A stretch of DNA of 29,226 nucleotides. Origin: Chara braunii. Its lineage: Eukaryota; Streptophyta; Charophyceae; Charales; Characeae. How positions within the stretch are numbered: position 1 is the stretch's first letter; each line of letters begins with the position of its first letter. Below are positions 8,598 through 18,059 of the stretch, piece after piece. The stretch is from contig BFEA01000169.1 in NCBI GenBank assembly GCA_003427395.1, positions 617,107-646,332 on the forward strand, given 5' to 3'. A program made the position numbers and the translations under genes. Below the pieces are notes generated by a model that saw only the letters and a program-made list of their open reading frames with translations, did not search any database and was not told the DNA's origin.

Positions 8598-8751
8598 TTA
8601 TGAACACTTGGTGTGTTCTCATTTGGAGAATCTCGTGATGCAATGCCGCTGTTGGTTCGAGGTCAAGACTATCTGGACTCATGTGCATGATGCTGCTTGT
8701 TTTTCTGGGTTTCGCTATTGCTCATCTCCCCTGCTACAGTCCGACGAGGCA

Positions 8752-9010
8752 AGACACACAGACTACCGAGCGCACAAACAGACTAGTTGGGCAGACAGAT
8801 GGCAAACAAACAGACACGGACGAACATACAAGTAAAACAGATGGACTAACAGACATGAACAGACTGACTGGTAGACATAGACAAGCGAGCACAGTTAATC
8901 AGACAAGTGAACACAGTCAGTCAGATAACCCAACACAGTCGGACAAACGAACAAAACAGACGGGCAAACACGGTCAGACAGACGGACACAGAGACGGAAA
9001 GAGAATCGCA
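8752..9010 (+). repeat. ACAGAC-rich degenerate minisatellite
   Basis: Dense ACAGACnGAC/ACAAACAGAC motifs with 8-20 base spacing; the long open frames across it (222 codons on plus) come from absence of stops in this repeat. Confidence 0.75.
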
Positions 9011-9059
9011 TACACAGAGGATGAAACAGAGAGAGTGTGGGAGAAAAGAGAAAGCGTAC

Positions 9060-9103
9060 CTGGGTGGAGAAGAGGTCGGCATTGGCATAGACATCATCAC
9101 TCG
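9060..9103 (-). other. 44 bp exon-like segment, copy 1
   Basis: Minus strand: TTGACTATCAG|...CAG|GTACGC. Between the AG and GT are 44 bases that in one phase read SDDVYANADLFSTQ. Same length and borders as the copy at 11246; the TTGACTA before the AG looks like a branch site. Confidence 0.35.
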
Positions 9104-9386
9104 CTGATAGTCAAGTTGTCTCGTTGCTGTCATACCGCAGTTGTAGTGATAGGCTGTAGAGTAAATAGGACCCCTGGTGCCATTCACAAGAGTGAGCTAC
9201 ATTGTGTTATGCTTTTGGTGTTGCCCTGTTGGGCTTGGACATTGACTTACGATTCTTCTGTATTATTCTCAATCGGATGGTTACCCGTTTCCATTGTACT
9301 ATCTGCTCTGGCTTTGACTACTTTGACTTCAGTATGTTTTACATTCTGAGTTTCTGAGCATCGTCCATACTCATGTTCATTACAAT

Positions 9387-9455
9387 TTATTATTATTATT
9401 ATTATTATTAATCATTATTATTATTATTATTATTATTGTTATTATTATTATAATT
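9387..9455 (+). repeat. (ATT)n tract 3 of array 2
   Basis: TTATTATTA with one ATCATT interruption. Confidence 0.97.
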
Positions 9456-9697
9456 GTGTAGTCTGATTCACTCTCAGTCACGCCTTTCATGCGTATGACA
9501 ACAGCGCAGCAACTGGCAACGTGCACCCAAACTCGAAACTTAGAGATATGACCATCCAGATACGAGTATGTTTTCAACTGGCTATAATGACTCAGCCCAG
9601 CAACTCTGTTCACATACACCGGACTACCCAGGGTACCTCACACACGGCGATACTACACCGACGCGAGAGCCGCGGCTAACATACGAGATCGGGCAGG

Positions 9698-9781
9698 CAG
9701 TCTGACTGAGCAAACAGGCTGTCGGACTGAACAAACAGATAGTCGGACTGGACAAACAGACAGTCGGACTGGACAGTCGGG
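9698..9781 (+). repeat. 21 bp minisatellite, four copies
   Basis: Unit near AGTCGGACTGGACAAACAGAC, repeated four times at exactly 21 bp spacing, with the last copy running into CAGTCGGG. Confidence 0.85.
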
Positions 9782-10165
9782 AGACAGACGAACAGACAAA
9801 ACATATAAACATACAGGCACACAGACAAAGCAGCCGAACAGACAGCGACAGTTTGGCACGCAAGCAAAAGGCCAGGCAAACAGACACATCCACAAAAGGA
9901 GGGAGGAAAGAAAGAAGACAGACTGATACATGTAACGACAGAAAGAGTAGGCGGGTTTACAGAAACGAGTTTACAAGAACAAACGCCTACAGGCAAGTAG
10001 AGAAAGCAAGGACGGACATAAATGGCAGACAAACACACATTGACTAAGCAAGCAACCATATCGGGGCTGCGCTGTCGTATGCTGGATGGGGTGCACGTTG
10101 ACCCTTGGGTGCACATGGCATCTGTGAGTTAGGGAACGAGGTTGTGAATGATGAGAGAGACGTAC

Positions 10166-10208
10166 CTGGTGAAGAGGAGGTCGGCATTGGTGTTGACGCC
10201 TTCGTTAG
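10166..10208 (-). other. 43 bp exon-like segment, copy 2 (1 bp deletion)
   Basis: Minus strand: TTGTTGACCAG|...CACCAG|GTACGT. Reads EGVNTNADL in the shared phase, but one base is missing near its 3' end relative to copies 1 and 3. Confidence 0.3.
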
Positions 10209-10523
10209 CTGGTCAACAAGTTGTCTGGGTGCTTCCATGCTGTAGCTGTAGTATTTGTCTGCAGGGTTGGTAGGGCGCCTGGCACCATTCAGACAGAGAG
10301 CTACATCGGATTATGCTGTTGGTGTTGCCCTATGGACATTGACTCACGATTCTTCTGTATTGTTCTCAATGGGATGGTTGCTCGGTTCCAATGTACTATT
10401 TGCTCTGGCTTTGACTACCTGGACTTCAGATTGAATTTGCAAACTGGATTTTTGTGCTTTATCCATATTCATGTTCCTCGCAGTCTGGATTTCTGTGCTA
10501 CATCCATATCCATGTCCTTTGCA

Positions 10524-10524
<1 letters not shown>

Positions 10525-10575
<51 letters not shown>
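10525..10575 (+). repeat. (ATT)n tract 4 of array 2
   Basis: Pure TTATTATTA ending GTGAGGA. Confidence 0.97.
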
Positions 10576-11160
10576 GTGAGGATTTAGCCCTCAGAAGGGC
10601 CTTGCCTACTTGCATTTGTACTAGGCATAGGCCCAGCAAGCCTTGTGCCCGCCCTAAGTGAAGGCGGGCCAGATCTGTGACCGCCCTAAGTGAAGGCAGG
10701 CCAGCCAGTCAATAAGAGCTCGCTGTGTGCAAATATGGAGATTCCAGGGCCTCTGAGTTAATTAGGCTTGGGCACTTGAACGTGAGGCCGACAATGCATG
10801 TTGGGTATAGAGGCCGAAAATACGAAAGGAAAATCGGCCACTATCTGAATCTGACCGCAGGCCTTGACAAAAGAGGCGCAACTGCATCACCCAGGCCCCA
10901 ACTGCATTGAGCCTGGATTCAGGCACTGGGGCCCAGTCGCAGACTGAAGGGAGGCCACCCACGCGCAACACTGGCATATAGGCAAGCAGGGCGAGTAGGC
11001 AGGGATCTTTTGCCAATACAGGCATTGCCGGCACGCTGCGTGAATGCGAGCTGTTGTGTTGCGCTAAGAGGAGGTGAGAGAAAGGCATGCATTAGGCGGT
11101 AGGGCGCTGCCTATGGGCGTAAGGCATTGGTGGCCATAGCCGGGCTGCCTATGTGCACAG
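10576..11160. other. Unit-specific insert, hairpin-rich, no gene
   Basis: This unit lacks the arm blocks of its neighbours and holds different, GC-richer sequence instead. It has two tandem hairpins (10647-10670 and 10681-10702, stem GCCCGCC/GGCGGGC around the loop CTAAGTGAA; the second has one stem mismatch) and an imperfect inverted repeat at about 10889-10936 (CAGGCCCC...GGGGCCCAG). A 108-codon minus ORF at 10762-11088 shows no recognisable feature. Confidence 0.5.
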
Positions 11161-11245
11161 TGAAGGAGAAGGGTGAAGGTGGTTCTTCAGAGGTGAAGGG
11201 CACTGTGGGTTATCAAGGGAGAACGTGGGTGAAGAGGACACGTAC

Positions 11246-11289
11246 CTGGTGAAGGTGGAAGTCGGCATTAGTGTTGACATCACCGCTTG
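11246..11289 (-). other. 44 bp exon-like segment, copy 3
   Basis: Minus strand: TTGACTACCAG|...CACCAG|GTACGT. One phase reads SGDVNTNADFHLHQ, closely like copy 1, with identical length and borders. Confidence 0.35.
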
Positions 11290-11579
11290 CTGGTAGTCAA
11301 GTTGTCGGGTTACTTTCATAGCAGTAGTTGTTGACTTAGTCTGCAGAGTAGGTAGGGCGTCTGGCACCATTCAGACAAAGAGCTACATCGGATTATGTTG
11401 TTGATGTTGCCCTGATGGGCTTGGACATTGACTCAAGATTCTTCTGTATTGTTCTCAATTGGATGGTTACTCAGTTCCATTGTACTATCTGCTCTGGCTT
11501 TAACTNCCTGGACTTCAGTGAGAATTGCAACCTGGATTTCGGTACTTTGTTCGCATTCATGTCCCTTACATTTATTTTC

Positions 11580-11582
<3 letters not shown>

Positions 11583-11628
<46 letters not shown>

Positions 11629-11680
11629 GTAATTATTTTTATTTTTATTATTATTATCATTAGTAGTAGTAATAGTAGCA
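11583..11680 (+). repeat. (ATT)n tract 5 of array 2
   Basis: Long pure (ATT)n, then TTTTTATTTTTATT and TAGTAG runs. Confidence 0.97.
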
Positions 11681-12271
11681 TCTCAGACCCGATTTTTACC
11701 TTCATGCATGCGCACAGTAACGCAGCAAACAGGTGATATGTGCCCACTAAAAACTTAGAGATATGGGAACCCGGGTACGGGTTCACTTTCGAAAACTACG
11801 ACGACTCAGCGCCCAACCATTCACTGTTCACACACATCGGATCGCACTGAATGTCGCACACACGACACTCTGATCTCACAGTCGCAGATTCACAGTGACG
11901 CACGGGGCACACTGCCATTGTGACATACACAAAGACGCCCGGTACGTGCCAGCAGCGCTTCCGCATGGCTTACGGAGCGGAAATGAATCAGAGATCGGGC
12001 GCTGCCTCTTGACTTATACTTATGCAGCTTGCTGATCTGTCCTTTCCGTCAGCCCATGGTGCACACCGCCTCTCGTAGTACTTGCAGAAATGGACTGGGA
12101 CAGACGGGCACAGTCTGAGCCACACAGACGCAACTGTCTGGGACAAACAACCAAAGACCAACATTCAGATATGCTGCGGCGGATACGCAATCACGTATCC
12201 CACGCACAGATACAGTAGGACACACTCGTACACTGGGACACACACACACATAGCAGGGAAGAGGGAAAGAC

Positions 12272-12358
12272 GAACAGACAATACCGGATGAACAGACATA
12301 CTGGGTGAACAGACAATCTCGGGTGAACAGACAATACCGGGTGAAAGACACACTGGGA
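12272..12358 (+). repeat. ~19 bp minisatellite
   Basis: About four copies of GAACAGACAATACCGGGT-like units; the long minus-strand frames here are its shadow. Confidence 0.8.
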
Positions 12359-12564
12359 AAACAAATATGATTGGGATACCGGCGCATTCACCGGTGTAAG
12401 CACCAGGCGCCGATCAAAAGAGGGCGAGAGCTACATTGGGATATACTGTTGGTATTGCCATTTGGACTTGGACCTTGACGTACAAACCTGCTGTATCATG
12501 TGAATCTGCGAGGAGAATTTTAGTGCTTCGTCTACATTCATGTCCCTAGTAACTAATTAGTAAT

Positions 12565-12597
12565 AATATTTTTGTTATTATTATTACTATTATTAGC
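12565..12597 (+). repeat. (ATT)n tract 6 of array 2
   Basis: Short TTATTATTATTACTATTATT. Confidence 0.9.
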
Positions 12598-12939
12598 AAA
12601 TTCGTTTCGTTACCCTTCTCCTACATGAGAACAGCAACACACGCAAACTGTGATACACAATGACGCAGAGAGAAAGGAGACATACGTACAACAAAGGAGG
12701 GCAAAGAGAAAAAAAAAAAAGAGACTGCAGGTAAGGTTGAGGGGTAAAGTAGGATGGGGCACTGGAGTTGACATGGGCCTTAGAACTTGAGTTTTGGCTC
12801 ACTACTACATTTTATTGCTCTGTTTGGCTGAATGCGCAGAGCTATGATACTCACTGCTTGTATACGACTATTCAGACGACTGTGTGATCTCGCAACCCGG
12901 GTTTTGATATCATTCGTTTTCATAATCTTTGATATTATC

Positions 12940-12942
12940 ATG

Positions 12943-13034
<92 letters not shown>

Positions 13035-13082
13035 TTCTTTATCAGTACTATTGTTATTATTATTATTGACATTATTATTACT
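12940..13082 (+). repeat. (ATT)n long tract
   Basis: About 95 bp of nearly pure (ATT)n with a single TTTT break, then interrupted ATT to about 13082. Outside the last clear unit of array 2. Confidence 0.97.
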
Positions 13083-13857
13083 TATATCGACGATACCACA
13101 TACTAGAATAGGAATCAGAATCGGACAGGGATGCGAGGCAACAGAGCGAAGGAGGGGCACCATCAAGTATAACGACTCTTACCTCCTTAATCCTCCTCCG
13201 CTTTCCTATACCTAAACCCCACGTAAGCGCACAACTACCTTCAAACAACATGAGTAAACATAGTATTTTCCAATAGCTTACTGAGATCAGTATTCATGCA
13301 CAAAGGACTCTCATTCCTCACTTGATCCATGCAACAGAGCGATTGCGGGAGCTCTGCCGGAGTTCAGGCGGAACTCTAGAGGCAGGGAACGACGAGGTAC
13401 GTTACTTCGACCCAGATGTTGTCTCATACAGGCTATCATCGTGACAATGATCATAAGGGTTATTGACTCAGAATCAAAAACTCTTAAAGTCTTGGGCTGC
13501 GGGTAGAGAGAAGGTGGCTGAGTGAAAACTGATTGTTTCTGGATACCACAACCTTGCTATATGAACATTAATTGGAGGTATGGATACAAGCTATCAACCT
13601 CCCGCGATCATTCTCTCTATATCCCATCCAAACAGATGATGAGTACCTTGATTTGAGTTGTCATAATCAACTATCATGGATCACACCGATCATTGCTCAT
13701 TACACATCTGATCCAACAATAAATCTCCAAACTAACAACGATTCTGGGCTCGAATATCATCGAAAGCGATGACTTAAGTCATAGATAAGACTTGTGTGGA
13801 GGTAAGAACAACAGGGAAAACCCGCCTTAACTCCGATGAGCCTTACGCTTGGTCAGT
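13083..13857. other. Intergenic, no gene seen
   Basis: Moderate-complexity sequence. The start of a degenerate minisatellite unit (ATAAG ... CCGCCTTAA) appears from about 13782. Confidence 0.5.
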
Positions 13858-14545
13858 GATAAGTGCAAGGACCCTTGGACACCCGCCTTATTGAGGGCTA
13901 GCCATTGATAAGAGAAGCACGAAAATCCTGCCTTATCAGTGACTAGTCTGATATAAGAGTTGTGAGGTTTCAATGACACNCTTATCAGTGACTAGTCTGA
14001 TATAAGAGTTGTGAGGTTTCAATGACACATGCCTTATCATTAACCAACTTAACATTCTTTTCAGTGATAAGAGTAAGCAAGGACCCTTGGACACCCACCT
14101 TATTGAGGGCAAGCCACTGATAAGAGTAGCAGGGGAATCCTGTCTTATCAGTGACTAGTCTGATATAAGAGTTGTGAGGTTTCAAGAACACCTGCCTTAT
14201 CACTAATCAAACCTAACATTCTTTTCAGTGGTAAGAGTAAGCAAGGACCCTTGGACACCCGCCTTATTGAGGGTTAGCCAGTGATAAGAGTAGCAGGGGA
14301 ATCCTATCTTATCAATCACTAGTCTGATATAAGAGTTGTGAGGTTTCAAGGACACCTGCCTTATCAATAAACATCATAGGACTTAGTCAGTGATAAGAGT
14401 AGCAAGGATGCTTGGGCACCTGCCTTATTGAGGGCTAGTCAGTGATAAGAGTAGCAGGGGAATCCTGTCTTATTAGTGACGAGTCCGATATAAGAAGTAA
14501 CGAGGTTTCAAGGACACCTGCCTTATCAGTGGCTAGCCATAGGAT
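13858..14545 (+). repeat. ~162 bp minisatellite of three hairpin monomers
   Basis: Higher-order unit of three monomers: A (GATAAG...CAAGGACCCTTG...CTTATT; 13858, 14066, 14230, 14392), B (GATAAGA...CAGG...CCTG-TCTTATC; 13907, 14119, 14283, 14444) and C (GATATAAG...AGGT...ACCT...CTTATC). A-to-A spacing is 208, 164 and 162 bp; removing the 49 bp N-linked duplication at 13932-13980 makes the first 159. Each monomer can fold with a shared outer stem and a monomer-specific inner stem. Confidence 0.9.
13932..14028. other. Assembly artefact: 48 bp duplicated across N
   Basis: Positions 13932-13979 and 13981-14028 are identical and separated by a single N at 13980. This is the signature of overlapping contig ends joined with a minimum gap. 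Confidence 0.85.
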
Positions 14546-14620
14546 AAGCCTACCGCTAAGTGTGCTTTGACTCACAAAGGCCAAGACCCACAAGATTTGC
14601 CTTTCTCAAACAAGTTCCAG

Positions 14621-14802
14621 TAACAAGTGGATATATCCTGAATAGTATGTCATACCACCTCTAACTTTCTCCACAATCTGCATTGTTCAGTTCTAACTAA
14701 CTATCTCTGATTAACAAGTGGATATATCCTGAATGGTATGCCATACCACCTCTAACTTTCTCTACAATCTACATTGTTCAGTCCTAACTAATTATCTCTG
14801 AT
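14621..14802 (+). repeat. 91 bp tandem duplication
   Basis: Two adjacent copies starting TAACAAGTGGATATATCCTG (14621 and 14712), differing at only a few bases. Confidence 0.92.
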
Positions 14803-14869
14803 TCTACTTAGAGGGGATAAGTGAGATCTTACCTCAGAGAGAGACTATTCATTTGTCTGATTTATTTCC

Positions 14870-15124
14870 ATGAGATTTTTTCCACAAGTTGGATTGATGA
14901 TGTGTCCATGTGTGTTGGGAGAAGGATGGGAACTCGGACAGGATAATCCAGAAAATGATAGGAATGAGATGGTGAGGATATGGGGAGTTAGTACGATACT
15001 AAAAGGGGAAGTGAATTATTATTCACTACCTAAAGCGAAAGGGCAACAACCCAAACAATTAGTTAAGGATAGAAGTCATACAAAAGGCACAGAGTCTAGA
15101 AGGAACTTTTTAGATCTCAGTTAG
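14870..15124 (+). CDS. Hypothetical 84-codon ORF
   Basis: ATG-to-TAG frame without simple repeats; hydrophilic C-terminal half rich in Lys, Gln and Arg, containing WELGQDNPENDRNEM and VNYYSLPKAKGQQPKQLVKD. No signal peptide or known motif seen. It follows the 91 bp duplication and is followed by a pyrimidine-poor stretch with TGTCTACAG (about 15168), a possible acceptor. Amino-acid balance is better than that of other open frames here, but length alone gives little confidence. Confidence 0.25.
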   Translation: MRFFPQVGLMMCPCVLGEGWELGQDNPENDRNEMVRIWGVSTILKGEVNYYSLPKAKGQQPKQLVKDRSHTKGTESRRNFLDLS

Positions 15125-15821
15125 GAAGAGAGATGTTAAGATTCTCTTGAACTGTGTTGTGTCTACAGGTTTCGACACTTCGAAGAACTTACAGGGAAAT
15201 CCGTAAGAGCGGCAATTCTGTTATCTCTGGATAACAGGTCGGTACTCCGACTCAACTTCCACCATGGCTTGATACCCACACCTAAGACAAGACCTAAGAA
15301 GGGAACAGATAAATCTTCCCCTTGTATCTATGCCTAAATTGTCCAAATCACACTCAGGAGTCTTCAAAACGTGTGGGGCTGGGGTAAAAGGAGTCAGGGT
15401 TAGGAATGAATGTTGTTTTCAAGGGTTTAGGGCATGAGTGACTTGCTATGAATGGATTAAAGGTTGACGCTCGTAGCGCATTTTGTGTCTGCATCTGTAT
15501 GCTTGTATGTGGTTTCTTGCATTTGCACAGGTGTTGGATATTTGTGCTGTCTTCTGAATTTTGGATCATTTGGGGTATTCGGACAAAGGGGCACGACAAT
15601 CGTGAAAGTGAGGTTCACCGCTTATTCAACCCCCCTGATATTACATGCATACTTGTATATATATATCTGTGAGTGAGATCGTAGGCTGGTCGGTACCTAG
15701 AAAATCATTTGTCTAGGTTTCTGTTCAAGAGAAAGAGGGATTACAAAGTACTCGACTCTGGTTTCTCATAAGATCAGCAGAAGAAACATAGAGTTATTGT
15801 CATAGTTAACTAAGCGTGGAA
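15125..15821. other. Intergenic, no gene seen
   Basis: Overlapping open frames on both strands (15354-15676) have no coding character; ATATATAT near 15657 is the only simple repeat. Confidence 0.5.
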
Positions 15822-16012
15822 GACTGTCTGAGAAAGTCGACCTGATTAGATAGTCGGTCCTGAGAGTTAGCACCTCGAGGCTCGACATATGGGTCAGTCT
15901 TAAGGCGTTCTACCGCNGACTGTCTGAGAAAGTCGACCTGATTAGATAGTCGGTCCTGAGAGTTAGCACCTCGAGGCTCGACATATGGGTCAGTCTTAAG
16001 GCGTTCTACCGC
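15822..16012. other. Assembly artefact: 95 bp duplicated across N
   Basis: 15822-15916 and 15918-16012 are identical, separated by a single N at 15917, as at 13980. Confidence 0.85.
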
Positions 16013-16058
16013 GCGTATGCCTATGCTACGACGATCGAGAAAACGCCCTCGGCTGACC
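15988..16058 (+). repeat. Imperfect hairpin 1
   Basis: GGTCAGTCTTAAGGCGTT near 15988-16005 pairs with AACGCCCTCGGCTGACC at 16042-16058 over most positions. Confidence 0.6.
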
Positions 16059-16160
16059 TACCTCTGCGACTGCATGTAAAAGCCTTCGCACGTGGGTCAG
16101 TAGCTCAGCACGGATACGCCCACCTAAGGGATGGTGACAGCTCCCGCAGGTGGAGGTAAT

Positions 16161-16213
16161 GTTATACCTCACGGGATCCCTAACTTGTCGTAGGGAATCA
16201 CGAGAGGTATAGC
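16161..16213 (+). repeat. Long hairpin 2 (24 bp arms, 5 nt loop)
   Basis: GTTATACCTCACGGGATCCC TAAC (16161-16184) pairs imperfectly with GTAGGGAATCACGAGAGGTA TAGC (16190-16213) across TTGTC. The surrounding few hundred bases are GC-rich with many short inverted repeats and end sharply at a T-rich run near 16350. Confidence 0.7.
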
Positions 16214-16339
16214 ACGTGCGCACGGTCGGAGTTGGTATTTCGTAAAGTGACCAAAAGAAACTCCTGCGTGACACGACCGTGAGGTCCAACACCAAAACTT
16301 TACTTTACGTCGGGGTGTGGGACCACCACGCGCGACACC

Positions 16340-17224
16340 GTACTATGCATTTTTTTTTTTTTTTACGCTTATACAAAATCAGATGCACTTTTTTTTAATC
16401 TCAAAATTAGTGGCGAATTTTATTTTTTGTCTGAGATCAAAATTGTTAAGAATAATGTTTTCTATCATATATTTTTCTTATAAATTTTAGTTAGTTTTGT
16501 TATTTACACAAAAGTGGTGTTGCGGTAGAGTACAACAGAGTACAATGCATATGAAAAAAATTCATTTTTCTTGTATGTAAGACATACGTTGACCATGAGG
16601 ATAATAAAGATTAAAGACGTGATGTTTTTTTTTTTTTTTGCCTGATGCTGCCAACTCTTTTGGTCGGGTAAGCGAAATCCTCGTCTGGATTATTGTTGTG
16701 TGTATCTTAATATGTGCTTGCAATGCTCATTTGTTCGAACAATGTATGTTATTTACCAATGACGAAGCGATCACTATTGACATTTTATTTTACCATGTAA
16801 CTATTAAGGGAGTTGGACTATGTGTTGTGTGACTTCGTATATTACTGTCTTCATCATTATTGAACAATAACTAATCTACCTTTTTTGACAATTGTACATA
16901 CTTGTTTCATTTGCATTGATCACAACCACTTTGCCCACTAGTATCCTCATTGTCAAAACGCTTCTAATGCTATACTAATCTTGCTCATGCTCTTATTCTG
17001 GTTACGCTTCTAATTTTAATGTTAATCTTGTTTGTGCCCCTATTCCGACTCTCGTTCTTCTCGTACATTCCTCCTTCATCCTCCTCCTTTAAGACTGTCT
17101 CGACGACGAGTACTAACAACCAAGGTAAAGGATGGTTCCAAACCAATAAATGAGTGGGTAAGAAAAATGCAGGAGACACTAATACATAGGTTATTAAGCT
17201 AAGAAACGGGATTCATAGACCATA
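16340..17224. other. Start of AT-rich block, decayed sequence
   Basis: Composition shifts to AT-rich with T-runs at 16350-16364 and 16625-16639. The plus strand at 16678-16790 is related to 23405-23520. Frames read like protein only in short pieces. Confidence 0.5.
16678..16790 (+). repeat. Dispersed direct repeat, copy 1
   Basis: CTGGATTATTGTTGTGTGTA through TGTGCTTGCAATGCTCAT to GATCACTATTGACA. The same words in the same order occur at 23405-23520; both translate to a hydrophobic WI-VV-I-ICACNAHL-type string. Confidence 0.75.
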
Positions 17225-17700
17225 AAGCGTACAAACACAAAAATTGGGAGTGGTGATCTCATAGAGAATGATTTTTGGGCAAAATGAGACGATTGCACGC
17301 CTGATAAGCGAGTATGGCGAAATATAGTTGAAGATGAAGCTTGCTACGAGTGCACAGAAAACAGTGGAATTATTGGAATAAGAGATCCATTTGTTGGAAC
17401 AAATGCAGGAGAAAAATGGAGTCGGAAAAGTATAGGCAAACTCGTTGCACATTGCAAAATGTACATACGTAAGGATTGAGATTGACGAGATCGAAGAGAG
17501 TGAATCGTAGGCAACATGACACTACTGCACGCCATATAAGAGAGAAATGACATGACAAAATAAAATTGAAGATGGAGTTTGCTACTATTACATAGAAGAC
17601 AGTGAAATCATTGAAAAAAAATATATATTTGTGAAACATATGCAAAAGAAAATGACGAGGACGAAATGACGTTATCGAAATATGCGAAAGTGAAGGAGTA
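17225..17700 (+). pseudogene. Two ~235 bp tandem copies of a decayed coding repeat
   Basis: GCACGCC (17295, 17527) and TTGCTAC (17341, 17579) show spacings of 232 and 238 bp. In one plus-strand frame both copies keep CTP-KR, N-(I/V)-ED, CY, E-S-II and FV at matching places, with stops in both. The minus strand also aligns (IFN, RA(I/V)VS) but is Phe/Ser-rich from AT bias. I infer a former repeated protein domain; the family is not recognised. Confidence 0.4.
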
Positions 17701-18059
17701 AAATATTTCACTCTGCACCAAACAATAGAATAAATTATATTCAAACAAGTAAAAGTCACGTTTGAAAATGAAAACGGTTAAGTTACGGTTGTACGATAAC
17801 TTTAGGATGATAACAACGTTTAAGATGAAGAGGACGACACTAATGATGAAAGAGGTTTTGTAGCTTCCTAGGATCCGTCACAGTGCAACTTGTCTCTTGT
17901 TAGTAGCTCGTTCTTTTGTCGAATTAGACAACTATATTTTCTTTATCTAAGAGATAAGGCACTTGATTATCTCTTTCGTCTTATAGTTGTTACGTTGATT
18001 CTTTATGACTTGGTTCCTTAGTTACAAAACTCTCTCCTCATATTTCTCACTGGTGGAAG

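Larger units (their letters stand above)
7412..12600 (+). repeat. Tandem array of ~0.8-1.15 kb units ending in (ATT)n
   Basis: (ATT)n tracts, all in the same orientation, lie at about 7412, 8236, 9386, 10526, 11583 and 12565. Between them the same blocks recur in order: an arm with AAACTTAGAGATATG and GACTCAGC-type motifs (about 9480-9630, 11700-11840, weakly 7550-7620); a GCTTCCGCATGGCT block with TTATACTTATG (7778-7870, 11955-12066); an ACAGAC-rich minisatellite; an exon-like piece; and a block from GAGCTACAT through GATTCTTCTGTATT, TGTACTAT and GCTCTGGCTTTGACTA (9194, 10298, 11380; partial at 12428). Members have diverged and some lack blocks. Confidence 0.8.

Noticed and set aside
8681-9349. 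222-codon plus-strand ORF
   Set aside because: Its middle is ACAGAC minisatellite, and it overlaps minus-strand exon-like sequence better supported by splice signals.
9624-10116. Cys/Leu/Ser-rich minus ORFs resembling membrane proteins
   Set aside because: Produced by reverse complement of ACAGAC repeats (CTGTCTGT), not hydrophobic helices.
12780-13215. Poly-Asn, poly-Ile and poly-Leu ORFs on both strands
   Set aside because: Translations of (ATT)n; the same holds for 7323-7562, 9380-9619, 10221-10661, 11415-11786 and 4572-4893.
13790-14545. CRISPR array
   Set aside because: Repeats are contiguous ~162 bp units with no unique spacers, in eukaryotic-looking DNA.
13932-16012. Exact direct repeats read as biological duplications
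   Set aside because: Each flanks a lone N and fits contig-overlap artefact.
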